The translations under genes and the position numbers were made by a program. Source: Marilutibacter spongiae (GTDB lineage: Bacteria > Pseudomonadota > Gammaproteobacteria > Xanthomonadales > Xanthomonadaceae). Taken from it: a DNA stretch of 64,000 nt. The notes beneath the pieces were generated by a model. That model was not told the DNA's origin, did no database searches, and saw nothing but the letters and a program-made list of their open reading frames with translations. How positions within the stretch are numbered: position 1 is the first letter of the stretch; each line of letters opens with the position of its first letter. This document shows, one piece after another, positions 39,148 through 48,079 of the stretch. The stretch is from assembly GCF_014145325.1 (NCBI RefSeq), contig NZ_JACHTF010000004.1, positions 1-64,000 on the forward strand. The letters are read 5' to 3'.

Positions 39148-39964
39148 CGCCCGGCGCGTTGCCGTCCTCGTACCGGCGCTCAACGAGGCCCTGCGCATCC
39201 GCGGCGTGGTCGAAGCCGCGCTCGCGCATTGCCCCCACGTGATCGTCGTCGACGACGGTTCCGACGACGACACCGTCGCCCGCATCGAAGACCTGCCGGT
39301 AACCCTGTTGCGGCACCCACGGCGCATGGGCAAGGGCGCTGCGCTGCGCACCGGCTTCGCCGAGGCCCTGCGCCTGGGCCTGGACGGCGTGCTCAGCATG
39401 GACGGCGACGGCCAGCACGACGCCGCCGACATCCCACGGCTGCTCGCCGCCGCGGACCGCAACCCCGGCGCGATCGTGATCGGCGCCCGGCTGCGCAAGC
39501 GCGCCTGCCAGCCCGGCTATCGCCGGCTGGCCAACGAGTTCGGCGACTGGGGCATCGCCTGGGGTTGCGGCTACCGGATCGCGGACAGCCAGAGCGGCCA
39601 GCGCTACTACCCCGCCGCGGTCTGCGCACTGGATGCGGTGCCGGGCGAGGACTTCGTGTTCGAGGCGCAGATCCTGATCTCCGCGGCGCGGCGCCTGGGC
39701 AGTGGCGTGGTATCGGTGCCGGTTGAATCGCGCTATGGACCCGGCCCGCACAGCGCGGCCACGTGCCCCGGTTTCCGGCCCAGCCACTTCCGCCCGCTGC
39801 GCGACCTCTACCGCATCACCTCGCACGTGGTCGCCCAGGTCTGGCGTTACGGCAACGTGGTCGAGGAATACCGCCGCACCCGCGCCCACCCGCCGCGCAT
39901 CGACGACCCGGACGGCGAGTTCAACGGCGTCCGCCTGGATCCGGCCGGGTCTTCGCCGCGATGA
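39140..39964 (+). CDS. Family 2 glycosyltransferase
   Basis: A 274-aa GT-A fold enzyme. VLVPALNEALRI, VIVVDDGSDDDT and the metal-binding DGDGQHD are present. It resembles dolichol-phosphate-mannose-synthase-like GT2 proteins without a membrane tail. In the pigment cluster it may glycosylate or build the lipid carrier of the polyene; that role is inferred from position. It overlaps the preceding gene by 8 nt and the next by ATGA. Confidence 0.88.
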   Translation: MPDARRVAVLVPALNEALRIRGVVEAALAHCPHVIVVDDGSDDDTVARIEDLPVTLLRHPRRMGKGAALRTGFAEALRLGLDGVLSMDGDGQHDAADIPRLLAAADRNPGAIVIGARLRKRACQPGYRRLANEFGDWGIAWGCGYRIADSQSGQRYYPAAVCALDAVPGEDFVFEAQILISAARRLGSGVVSVPVESRYGPGPHSAATCPGFRPSHFRPLRDLYRITSHVVAQVWRYGNVVEEYRRTRAHPPRIDDPDGEFNGVRLDPAGSSPR

Positions 39965-41595
39965 GCGAAACCGCGCCCGGGACCGATGTCGCCATCGTCG
40001 GCGGAGGCCTCGCTGGCCTGTGCCTGGCCCTTCAGCTGCGCCAGGCCGTGCCATCGGCGCGCATCGTCGTGCTTGAACGCCGCAGCCACCCCGCGCCCGA
40101 GGCCGCCTTCAAGGTAGGCGAGTCCACCGTCGAGATCGGCGCGCACTATTTCGCCCGGGTGCTGGGCCTGCAGCCCCACCTCGACGCCGCGCAGCTTCGC
40201 AAGTTCGGATTCCGCTTCTTTTTCAGCGACGGCCGCGACGACATCGACGCCTGCACCGAGCTGGGCGTCAGCCAGCTGCTGCCCACGCCGTCCTGGCAGA
40301 TCGACCGGGGCCGCTTCGAGAACATGCTCGCCGAACGCGCGCGCGCCGAAGGCATCGACCTGCGCACGGGCTGCACGGTGCGCCGCCTGGACATGGGCCA
40401 CGGCGGCGCGTCCCACCGCTTGGACTACACCTGCGAGGGCGAGGCGCGATCGCTCGATGCGCGCTGGCTGGTCGATGCCGCTGGGCGCGCCGGCCTGTTG
40501 CGCCGCAAGTTCGACCTGACGGTCGACAACGGCCACGACGCCAATGCCGTGTGGTGGCGCGTGGACGGCCACCTCGACCCCAACGATTGGTCGGGCGACG
40601 CGGCCTGGCGCGGGCGCTGCGATCCGCCCGACCGCTGGCGCTCGACCAACCACCTCTGCGGCCCAGGCTACTGGGCCTGGATGATCCCGCTGGCCTCGGG
40701 CTCGCATTCGCTGGGCATCGTCTGCGATGCCGCCACCCATCCGCTGGCGACGATGAACAGCCACGCCAAGGCGATGGCATGGCTGCACGAACACCAGCCG
40801 CGGCTGGCGCGTGCACTGGACGCACCGTCGCACGCGGTCCAGGACTTCGCCTTCCTGCGCGGCTACTCGCACGGCTGCCGGCAGGTGTTCTCGGCCGATC
40901 GCTGGGCGCTGACCGGGGAAGCGGGCCCGTTCCTGGATCCCTTCTATTCGCCGGGCAGCGACTTCATCGCGATCGCCAACACCTACATCACCGCCCTCGT
41001 CGAGCGGGACCTGGGCGGCGCCTCGATCGCGGCGCACGCCGCGCTCTACGAGCGGGTGTTCCAGTCGTTCTACGACAACATGCTGCCGATCTACCGCGGG
41101 CAGTACGGCCTGCTCGGCGACGCCCAGGTGCTGCCGGTGAAGCTGATCTGGGACTACACCTTCTACTGGGCGATGCTGGCGCCGCTGATGTTCGGCGAGC
41201 GCCTGGCCGATCCCGACTGCCTGGGGCGGATCCGCCCGCGCATGCAGCAGGCGAGCGAACTGAACCGCGCCGTGCAGGCGCTGCTGCACGACTGGGGCGA
41301 GGCCAATGCGCGAAACGGCGTCGGCGATCCGGCGCCGGGACGCTTCCTCGACCAGTACCGCATCGACTGGTTCCGGGACATGAACGGCGCGCTCAACGAC
41401 CCGCTCGACGAGGCGGCCTTCGTCGACCGCGTCGCGGCCAATGGCGACCGCATGCAGGCCTTGGCCGCAGAGGTGCTGGCGCGCGCGCGGCAGGTCCACC
41501 CCGGGATCGACGACCACGGCCTTGGGGAATCCACGTCGACGCCGGGCAGCGCACCCGCCCGACAGCTCGACGACGCCTGGTACGCCCTGGCCTGA
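39961..41595 (+). CDS. FAD-dependent halogenase-like oxidoreductase 1
   Basis: A 544-aa flavoprotein of the tryptophan-halogenase superfamily. The FAD loop VAIVGGGLAGLCLALQL starts near residue 9. FKVGESTVEIG near residue 45 holds the Lys expected for hypohalous-acid handling. YWAWMIP near 240 is the WxWxIP halogenase motif. GEAGPFLDPFYSPG is the second flavin contact. Xanthomonadins are brominated aryl polyenes, so bromination is a reasonable idea, but some family members only oxidise. It is the last gene of the coupled four-gene plus-strand set. Confidence 0.85.
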   Translation: MSETAPGTDVAIVGGGLAGLCLALQLRQAVPSARIVVLERRSHPAPEAAFKVGESTVEIGAHYFARVLGLQPHLDAAQLRKFGFRFFFSDGRDDIDACTELGVSQLLPTPSWQIDRGRFENMLAERARAEGIDLRTGCTVRRLDMGHGGASHRLDYTCEGEARSLDARWLVDAAGRAGLLRRKFDLTVDNGHDANAVWWRVDGHLDPNDWSGDAAWRGRCDPPDRWRSTNHLCGPGYWAWMIPLASGSHSLGIVCDAATHPLATMNSHAKAMAWLHEHQPRLARALDAPSHAVQDFAFLRGYSHGCRQVFSADRWALTGEAGPFLDPFYSPGSDFIAIANTYITALVERDLGGASIAAHAALYERVFQSFYDNMLPIYRGQYGLLGDAQVLPVKLIWDYTFYWAMLAPLMFGERLADPDCLGRIRPRMQQASELNRAVQALLHDWGEANARNGVGDPAPGRFLDQYRIDWFRDMNGALNDPLDEAAFVDRVAANGDRMQALAAEVLARARQVHPGIDDHGLGESTSTPGSAPARQLDDAWYALA

Positions 41596-41637
41596 GGGTC
41601 GGCGGCATGCGTGGGGCCGGACGGGATCCCGCGACGG

Positions 41638-42138
41638 TCAGCCGCCGTCGCCGGGCTCCGGCGCGACGGCCGGCTCGGTCGAACCCGGCAGCATCGGCTG
41701 CCAGTTCTCCGGCGGCGGGTTGGGCACGTAGATCGCGGTCCCGGTCGCGTACTTGGTGCGCGGGCTGATGCTCACGCCGATGCCGCCGCTGCTGAAACCA
41801 CTGCCGCGGTAGCTGCCGCCACCGGCGCCAACGCCGACACTGGTGCCGCCGTAGCCGTTGGCCGTGCCCTGCAGCAGCACGCCGTTCGCGCCGACCTTGG
41901 CCGCTTCCTCGCGCAGGTTCTGCAGCACGGCATTGAGCTTGTTCTGCTCGCCATAGGTGACCGGGCCGCTGGCGGTCTCGATCACCGCGATCTCCTCGAA
42001 GCCGCCCGGCGGTGGCGCGTTGTAGATCCGCACCTGGGACGGATCGATCGGCGGCCGCGGTTGCCCCACCAGCATCGACGACGTGGCGCAGGACGCCAGC
42101 AGCAGCGCCATTCCCATTGCAAGCATTGCCCGGACCAT
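41638..42138 (-). CDS. Small lipoprotein of the pigment region
   Basis: A 166-aa predicted lipoprotein; AMGMALLLASC places the lipidated Cys at 17. The region PPPGGFEEIAVIETASG ... NLREEAAKVGANGVLLQG resembles small DUF4156-like lipoproteins. After it come Gly/Ser-rich low complexity and a Pro-rich tail. AAGGAGG lies six bases before the ATG. It is convergent with the halogenase-like gene and follows the ketoreductase gene on the minus strand. No function is assigned. Confidence 0.8.
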   Translation of the reverse strand: MVRAMLAMGMALLLASCATSSMLVGQPRPPIDPSQVRIYNAPPPGGFEEIAVIETASGPVTYGEQNKLNAVLQNLREEAAKVGANGVLLQGTANGYGGTSVGVGAGGGSYRGSGFSSGGIGVSISPRTKYATGTAIYVPNPPPENWQPMLPGSTEPAVAPEPGDGG

Positions 42139-42223
42139 CGCAGGCCTCCTTCCGCTTTCGATCGAGATGGCGACAGTATGCGCCTGCTGGCGTCGGCGCT
42201 GCCTGAACCCCGTCGCCATCGGA

Positions 42224-42964
42224 TCACCCCATGCCGCCGTTGATCCCGATGACCTGCCCGTTGATGTACGCGGCGGCGTCCGAGCACAGGAAGCCCACCA
42301 GCTCGGCGACCTCGCCGGGGCGTCCCGCGCGCCCGGCCGGCACCATCTGCCGGATCGCCTCGGGCGGGAACGCCGACTGCGCCATCCGCCCCTCGATGAC
42401 CCCCGGGGCCACCACGTTGGCGGTAATGCCACGGCTGGCCATCTCGCGCGCCAGCGAGCGGGTCGCGCCATGCAGGGCCGACTTGGCGGCGGCGTAGTTG
42501 GTCTGCCCGCGGTTGCCGAGCACCGCGGCGACGGACGAGACGCTGACCACCCGGCCCCAGCGCGTGCGCGCCATCGGCAACAGCAGCGGTTGGGTGACAT
42601 GGAAGAAGCCGTGCAGGGACACGTCGATCACGCGCTTCCATTGCGCCTGGCCCATGCCGGCCATCGGTGCGTCGTCGTGGATGCCGGCATTGTTGACCAC
42701 GACCTGGATGGGGCCGTCCGCGAGCAGCGACTCGATCGCCTGGCCCGACGCGTCGGCGTCGGCGACGTCGAAGGCCACGGCCCGGGCCTGCCCGCCCGCT
42801 TCGCGGATCGCGGCGACGGTCGCGCTCGCGGCATCGAGGTTGCGGTTGGCGTGGACGATGACATCGCATCCGTCCGCGGCGAGGCGACGGCAGATCGCGT
42901 CGCCGAGGTCGCCGCTGCCGCCGGTGACGAGGGCGCGGCGGGTCGGTCGGTCGGTATCGGGCAT
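42224..42964 (-). CDS. 3-oxoacyl-ACP reductase (FabG-type) of the pigment cluster
   Basis: SDR ketoreductase of 246 aa, the usual FabG length. TGGSGDLGDAICRRLA is the NADP loop, followed by NNAGIHDDAPM, VSSVAAVLGNRGQTNYAAAK with the catalytic Ser, Tyr and Lys, and the C-terminal INGQVIGINGGMG that marks FabG. It should reduce each beta-keto intermediate (ApeQ role). The ATG at 42964 follows the 116-codon gene by 83 bp. Confidence 0.93.
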   Translation of the reverse strand: MPDTDRPTRRALVTGGSGDLGDAICRRLAADGCDVIVHANRNLDAASATVAAIREAGGQARAVAFDVADADASGQAIESLLADGPIQVVVNNAGIHDDAPMAGMGQAQWKRVIDVSLHGFFHVTQPLLLPMARTRWGRVVSVSSVAAVLGNRGQTNYAAAKSALHGATRSLAREMASRGITANVVAPGVIEGRMAQSAFPPEAIRQMVPAGRAGRPGEVAELVGFLCSDAAAYINGQVIGINGGMG

Positions 42965-43047
42965 GGACGGCTCGGTGCAGGCCGGGCGCGGCCGGCGATG
43001 CACCGATTGTCGCCATCGGGCCCGCGCGTGCAAGCGCGGGCCCGCGC

Positions 43048-43398
43048 TCAGTACGGGCGCCAGCCCGGCGGGTACGGCGGGTCGCTGTCGCTGCCGGCCT
43101 GGTCGCCGGTGATCACGAAGACCTGCTCGACGATGGCGCCGTGGGCATCGCAGCGCAGGGTCTGCCGTGCCTGGAACAGCCCCCAGGCATCGCCACCGCC
43201 GCCCTCGCCGTCGATGCCGTCCAGCACCACGATCCAGAAATCCAGAGTGCGCTGGGCATTGGCCACCTGGCGGATGGACGGGGGATCGGTGAACATGAGC
43301 GTCACCTGGCCCTCCTCGCCTTCGCTCTCCACCCAGGGCGCGAAGACCGCGGACGTGGGCTGCAGGCGATACACGTCCACCCAGGCATCGACCGCCAT
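43048..43398 (-). CDS. Conserved-looking hypothetical protein in the pigment cluster
   Basis: A 116-aa protein I do not recognise. It has no signal peptide or membrane segment. Features: VDVYRLQPTSAVFAPWVESE, strands of a compact beta-rich domain (TLDFWIVVLDGIDG, QTLRCDAHGAIVEQVFVITG) and a Pro/Tyr tail. The frame stays open upstream into the opposite gene, so the start (ATG 43398) is uncertain. It lies just upstream of the ketoreductase on the same strand, and 17 bp from the start of the divergent DUF481 gene. Confidence 0.6.
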   Translation of the reverse strand: MAVDAWVDVYRLQPTSAVFAPWVESEGEEGQVTLMFTDPPSIRQVANAQRTLDFWIVVLDGIDGEGGGGDAWGLFQARQTLRCDAHGAIVEQVFVITGDQAGSDSDPPYPPGWRPY

Positions 43399-43414
43399 TC
43401 CGTCGACATAGGGT

Positions 43415-44479
43415 TTGTTGGTCCTCTCCAGCCAGTTGAGCCGCGGGGCGCCCCTTGCCGGCATCGCGCTGGCGCTTTCCATCGCCTGCACGCCGGCAAT
43501 GGGCGCGCCGAAGACCGACGTGGTGGTGCTGCGCAACGGCGATCGCATCACCGGCGAGATCAAGGGCCTGGACCGCGGCATCCTGCGCTTCAAGACCGAT
43601 GGCATGGGCACGCTGTCGATCGAGTGGCCGCATGTCGCCCGCATCGAGACCGCGCAGTACCTCGAGGTCGAGCAGACCGACGGCAACCGCAGCTACGGGC
43701 ATGCCACCGACCCGGCGGCCGAGGGCAGCGTCGTGCTCGGCGCCGAGGACAGTGCCGACACGCAGGCACCGTTGCAGATGGAAAGCATCGTGCGGATCAC
43801 GCCGATCTCCGAAGGCAGCTGGCTCGACCACATCGACGGCCATGCCAGCCTGGGCCTGAGCGCGGCGTCGGCCAACGAGGACCGGCAGGTCACGGTATCG
43901 GCGGACATGACCTACAAGGCGCCGCGGCGCAGCTGGACGGTGACCTACGAGGCGGCGCGCACGGAGTCGGCCAACAATCCGGTGTCCGAGCGCCAGGACC
44001 TCAATGGCATCCACCGCTGGTTCCGCAGCGAGCGCTGGTACTGGGCGTCCACCGCCGGCCTGACGACCAACGACGAACTCGACCTCAACCTGCGCAGCCT
44101 GATCGGCGCGGGCCTGGGTCGCTACTGGTTGCAGTCTTCCAACCGCGCGTTCTCCACCCTCGGCGGTCTGGTCTTCACCAGCGAGGCGTTCGAGGGCGAA
44201 CAGCGGCAGGAGAACGTGGAAGCCATGCTGCAGGCGCGGTACGAGTTCTTCCACTTCGAGAATCCCGACGTCGACCTGTCGGGCCAGGTGACGCTGTTCC
44301 CCAGCCTGACGGTGAGCGGCCGGGTGCGCAGCGAACTCTCGCTGAAGGCGCGCTACGAGCTGGTCAAGGACCTCTACTTGGAGCTCAGCTACATCCGCAG
44401 CCAGGACAACCAGCCGCCGAACGACGACGCCGAACAGAACGACTGGTCGCTGAGCAGCTCGCTGGGCTACAAGTTCTGA
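43415..44479 (+). CDS. DUF481 (YdiY-like) outer-membrane beta-barrel protein
   Basis: A 354-aa exported protein. A signal-peptide-like stretch (LAGIALALSIACTPAMGA) is followed by an SH3-like segment (VVVLRNGDRITGEIKGLDRG) and a beta-barrel of repeated amphipathic strands (WLDHIDGHASLGLSAASAN, LYLELSYIRSQDNQPPNDD), ending GYKF with a terminal Phe as expected for BAM. The start must be TTG (43415, 43418 or 43436); AGGG stands four bases before 43418. It is the only plus-strand gene inside a minus-strand block, and its end overlaps the dehydratase gene by 13 nt. It could anchor or expose the pigment, but that is speculation. Confidence 0.8.
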   Translation: MLVLSSQLSRGAPLAGIALALSIACTPAMGAPKTDVVVLRNGDRITGEIKGLDRGILRFKTDGMGTLSIEWPHVARIETAQYLEVEQTDGNRSYGHATDPAAEGSVVLGAEDSADTQAPLQMESIVRITPISEGSWLDHIDGHASLGLSAASANEDRQVTVSADMTYKAPRRSWTVTYEAARTESANNPVSERQDLNGIHRWFRSERWYWASTAGLTTNDELDLNLRSLIGAGLGRYWLQSSNRAFSTLGGLVFTSEAFEGEQRQENVEAMLQARYEFFHFENPDVDLSGQVTLFPSLTVSGRVRSELSLKARYELVKDLYLELSYIRSQDNQPPNDDAEQNDWSLSSSLGYKF

Positions 44480-44943
44480 GCGAGGGTCGCGTCGACCGGC
44501 GCGGCGAAGGCCACCATGGCCCGCCCTTCGGCGATCAGCTCGCCGGCGTGGCGGATCTCGAAGGCGTATTGCTGGCTGGACGGCCCGGCCGCCAGCAAGG
44601 TCGCCGCCCCCTCCAGCGGGCCGGGAAGCGCATCGACGCGGGCCACGTGCAGGCGCACCGCACGCAGGGCGACCAGCATGCCCGCGCGCGGGGGTGCATC
44701 CTCGCCGTCGCCGAGCAGTCCACCGTGCACCGCCATCGCCTGCGCGCCGTACTCGCACAGGTGCACGGCGGCCAGGCGGCCGCGGCGGCGGAGCGGATGC
44801 GCAGCGTCGCGATGGTTGTCCGCGTGCAGGCGGATCGACGTGGCGTCCCAGTCCACCACCGCGTCCCACAGGCACATCGTGCCCTGGTGCGGCACCCGCG
44901 CGAGGATGCCTGCGCGATCCAGGCGTGGCGCGTGCGGACTCAT
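44467..44943 (-). CDS. Aryl-polyene 3-hydroxyacyl-ACP dehydratase, ApeP-like (hotdog)
   Basis: A 158-aa hotdog-fold protein. Near the N-terminus VPHQGTMCLWDAV and later HLCEYGAQAMAVHGGLL carry the His and Glu positions of the ApeP dehydratase family. In E. coli aryl-polyene synthesis ApeP acts in a complex with ApeI, represented here by the gene at 49001. Starts inside the exporter stop (ATGA). Confidence 0.85.
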   Translation of the reverse strand: MSPHAPRLDRAGILARVPHQGTMCLWDAVVDWDATSIRLHADNHRDAAHPLRRRGRLAAVHLCEYGAQAMAVHGGLLGDGEDAPPRAGMLVALRAVRLHVARVDALPGPLEGAATLLAAGPSSQQYAFEIRHAGELIAEGRAMVAFAAPVDATLAQNL

Positions 44944-47369
44944 GCCATGCCCTCGCGCCGGCGCGTGACCAGCACCGCCAGGCTGAGGTTGAACAGCACG
45001 CCCAGCGCCACCGTGCTGCCGATCGCGCGCAGCACCGGGATCGAGGACAGGCCCAGCAGAGCGAACACCAGCAGGGTGGAGATCGCGCAGACGATCAGCG
45101 CGTGCAGGGTACGTCGCTGCTCGGCGGGCTCGTGGCCGGCATGGTCGAAGAACAGCGCGTAGTCCAGGCCCAGGCCGGCAGCCAGCATCAGCGCGACCAG
45201 GTGGAACAGGTTCAACTCGACCCCGGCCAGCCGCAGCACGGCGACCACCAGCACGGTACTCAACAGCATCGGCGCCATCACCCGCATGGTCCGGCGCGCA
45301 TGGCGCAGGACCACGCCGACGCCCAGCGCCAGCAGCACCACGGCCAGGCCAAGTGCCCACAGCACGCGTTCGCGGTATTCGGCGACCAGCGATTCGGACG
45401 CGCGCTTGAGGTCGAGCAGGGCCGCGCCCTCCGCCCTGGCCACGTGCGCCACCGCGGTCGGATCGACCAGGCCGGTCAGGGTGACCAGGGCCGTGGCGCG
45501 GCCGGGCGACTGCAGCAGCAGTCCGCCGATCCGGGTCTCCAGCGGCGTGCCGGCGATGTCGCCGGGCGCCAGCGGCCGGGCCGTGCGTGCCGTCTCCACG
45601 TCGTCGACGAACCCGCTGAAGGCATCGGGGCGGAACGGCGTGCCGGCGACCGCGGCGTCGAGTTCGGCCTGCAGCGCCTCGCGGGTCGGCAGGCGCGCCT
45701 GGCGCGCGCGCTGGGTGTCGAGGCTGGGCAGGTAGCGCGCCGCCATGTCGTAGTCGGCGACCGCACCCTGCGCGCGCAACGCGTCCAGGGCCGGGCGCAT
45801 CCTCTCGGTATGCGCCAGCACCGCGTCGGCGTCCGCGCCCTCGACCGCGATCATGTAGCGCACGTCCGGCGCGCCCAGCGCATGGCGCAGCTGCAGGTCG
45901 CGCGCGAGCGCGGCCTCGGGCACCGGCGTCAGGCGCGCGAGGTCGTTTTCCCAGAACGCACCGGGCACGAAGACGACCACGGCGGCGGCGATGCCGGCCA
46001 GGCCGAGCGAAAGCGTCGAGTTCAGGCGCGGCAGGCGCTCGACGCGTTGCAGCAGGGCATGCATGAGCGGCAGGTCGGCGACGTCGCGCGGCACCGGATC
46101 GAGCACCGCCGGGAGCAGGAAGCGGGTGCTCAATGCGGCGGTCGCCAGGCCGGCGACGGTGAACACCGCCAGCTGGCGCAGCCCGTCGACACCGGAGACG
46201 AAGAAGGTCAGGTAGGCCAGGCAGGTCGAGGCGACGCCGGTGGCCAACGTCTTCCAGATGATCCGTGCGCTGTCGTAGGCGCTGCGACCGGGCCGCTGGT
46301 GGCTGAGCAGGTGGATCGGGTAGTCGGCGGCGATGCCGATCAGGGTGAAGCCGAAGGCCAGGGTGATGCCGTGCACCTGCTCGCTGAAGACCAGGGCGAC
46401 CGCGGCCAGGCCGGCCAGGCCCGCGGTGGCCACCGGCAACGCGGCCTGCAAGGGCACCTGCCAGCGCCGATACGCGACCAGCAGCATCAGGCCGAAGCCG
46501 ATGCCCCCCAGGGTGCCGAAGAGGGTGGCCTCGCGGCGCGTGCGCTCGCCGATCTCGACCGAGAACGCGCCCGGGCCGGTGATGCTCAGGCGCGCCGGAC
46601 TCTCGCCACGCACGGCATCGAAGGCGGTGCGGACCGCCGCCAGTGCCGCCTGCTGGCCCTGCGGGTCGAAACCCGCGGCCCGGGTTTCCAGCAGCATGAG
46701 GGCCTCGCGGTCGCCGGCGCCACGGCGCGGCGGTGCAGCGGCGGCCGGTGCCGGGTCGCTCGCGGGCACGGCGTGCGTGGCCTCGTGCGTGGCCTCGACG
46801 GGTTCCGCGGCCGGTGCGGGCGTGAACCAGACGCCGTGCCACAGCTCGGGTGCGGTGGCCGGGGTCCAGGCCTCGGCCAGGCGCAGGGTTTCCAGCGTCG
46901 GGTCGCGCGGCAACAGCGCCTCCAGCTGGGCTGCCGCGGGCGATCCGAGGTCCTGCACGCGCTGGTCGAGTTCTTCCTGCAGCCAGGCCCGGTCGAAGCG
47001 CTGGCCATCGACGGTGGGCGACAGCAGGTACCGGTACGGCCGGAGCGCCGGCGGGATCGCGTCCAGGCCACCGTCGTGGCCGTTGGCGACCACGCTGAAG
47101 CGCGGGTCGCCGTCCAGCGCATCGCGCATGGCCAGCGACTGTCGCGCCAGCTCACCGGGTGCGTCGCCCGACAGCGCGACCAGCAACAGGCGCGCGCCGG
47201 GGCCCTCGCCCAGTTCCTCGATCAGCAGCTTCTGCGAAGGCGTGCGCGCGGTCGGCATGAAGTGGCGCAGGTCGCCGCTGACCTCGAGGTGGCGCGCGAT
47301 CCAGGCCCCGGCGAGGCCCAGCACGGCCAGCCACAACACGGCCAGGCCGAGGCGTCGGGCCAGGGTCAT
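44940..47369 (-). CDS. MMPL/RND-family exporter of the pigment cluster
   Basis: Inner-membrane transporter of 809 aa. A first helix (LGLAVLWLAVLGLAGAWIA) precedes a large periplasmic loop; then five helices containing GFTLIGIAADYPIHLLSHQ; then the second half with VELNLFHLVALMLAAGLGLD and YALFFDHAG. This twofold layout and the Asp-bearing helices are typical of RND/MMPL lipid exporters. It is expected to lift the polyene lipid out of the inner membrane with the LolA-like protein encoded just upstream. Both ends are ATGA overlaps. Confidence 0.92.
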   Translation of the reverse strand: MTLARRLGLAVLWLAVLGLAGAWIARHLEVSGDLRHFMPTARTPSQKLLIEELGEGPGARLLLVALSGDAPGELARQSLAMRDALDGDPRFSVVANGHDGGLDAIPPALRPYRYLLSPTVDGQRFDRAWLQEELDQRVQDLGSPAAAQLEALLPRDPTLETLRLAEAWTPATAPELWHGVWFTPAPAAEPVEATHEATHAVPASDPAPAAAAPPRRGAGDREALMLLETRAAGFDPQGQQAALAAVRTAFDAVRGESPARLSITGPGAFSVEIGERTRREATLFGTLGGIGFGLMLLVAYRRWQVPLQAALPVATAGLAGLAAVALVFSEQVHGITLAFGFTLIGIAADYPIHLLSHQRPGRSAYDSARIIWKTLATGVASTCLAYLTFFVSGVDGLRQLAVFTVAGLATAALSTRFLLPAVLDPVPRDVADLPLMHALLQRVERLPRLNSTLSLGLAGIAAAVVVFVPGAFWENDLARLTPVPEAALARDLQLRHALGAPDVRYMIAVEGADADAVLAHTERMRPALDALRAQGAVADYDMAARYLPSLDTQRARQARLPTREALQAELDAAVAGTPFRPDAFSGFVDDVETARTARPLAPGDIAGTPLETRIGGLLLQSPGRATALVTLTGLVDPTAVAHVARAEGAALLDLKRASESLVAEYRERVLWALGLAVVLLALGVGVVLRHARRTMRVMAPMLLSTVLVVAVLRLAGVELNLFHLVALMLAAGLGLDYALFFDHAGHEPAEQRRTLHALIVCAISTLLVFALLGLSSIPVLRAIGSTVALGVLFNLSLAVLVTRRREGMA

Positions 47370-48079
47370 CGCGCCGCGGCGTCCGTGCCCGGGGCGGGCG
47401 CACCGTCGCACAGCGCGCGCAGCGCGGCGCCGTCGTCGATGTCCTGCGCGTCCACGACCGCGCCGGCCAGCAGGGTGCGCTGGGGATCGCCGCCGACGGG
47501 CCGGCTCTCGATGCAGCGCAGCTCGGCACCGCGTCCGCGCAGGCGCACGTCGCTCAGGCGTGCGGCCACGGCGGCGTCGCGCGGCACCAGGTGCAGCGTC
47601 CATTGCCGGCGGCTGCCGTCGACGGTGACCCGGTAGTGCCGTTCCAGTTCCAGGCGGTCGCCGCCCAGCAGGGCGCCGAAGCCGGACTGCAGGCCGGCCA
47701 GCTCGGGGGCGCGCGACATCGAGAACCGCCTTGGCCCGCGGCCTTCGCGTTCGATCACGATCTCACCCCCGGCGATGGTGGTGGTCTCCCGGTACGGGGC
47801 CTGCACCTCGCGCACCAGGGTGTCGCCGTCGGGGCGGCGATACTCGCCGGTGATGCGCAAGGGCGCCTTGAGCAGCGCGGATCCCCGGAGTTCGAGGAAC
47901 GGCGTGCGCGCCGGGGCCGGCCGCACGATCCGCGCCAGCACCCAGTCCACGTCGGCCGGGGCGTCCACGCGCTCGGCCGCGCCCAGCGGAAGCACGGCCG
48001 CGCAGGCGGCCAGTGCGAGCAGGGCCGCGCTAGCGAGCCGGTGGCCCGGGCGGTGCGTTCGAAGCGGATTTCGCGTCAT
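47366..48079 (-). CDS. LolA-like outer-membrane lipoprotein carrier-related protein
   Basis: A 237-aa periplasmic protein. An Arg/His-rich n-region is followed by hydrophobic LASAALLALAACAAVLPLGA. The mature part has the LolA-type curved-sheet pattern (FLELRGSALLKAPLRITGEY, GGEIVIEREGRGPRRFSM, YRVTVDGSRRQWTLHLVP). Such proteins accompany MMPL exporters in aryl-polyene clusters and probably ferry the pigment lipid. The ATG at 48079 lies 50 nt inside the acyltransferase gene; a further ATG at 48097 is possible. No later start preserves the signal peptide. Confidence 0.85.
   Translation of the reverse strand: MTRNPLRTHRPGHRLASAALLALAACAAVLPLGAAERVDAPADVDWVLARIVRPAPARTPFLELRGSALLKAPLRITGEYRRPDGDTLVREVQAPYRETTTIAGGEIVIEREGRGPRRFSMSRAPELAGLQSGFGALLGGDRLELERHYRVTVDGSRRQWTLHLVPRDAAVAARLSDVRLRGRGAELRCIESRPVGGDPQRTLLAGAVVDAQDIDDGAALRALCDGAPAPGTDAAAR

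Noticed and set aside
41596-41637. Terminator between the convergent halogenase-like and lipoprotein genes
   Set aside because: Only short imperfect GC stems and no T tract were found.
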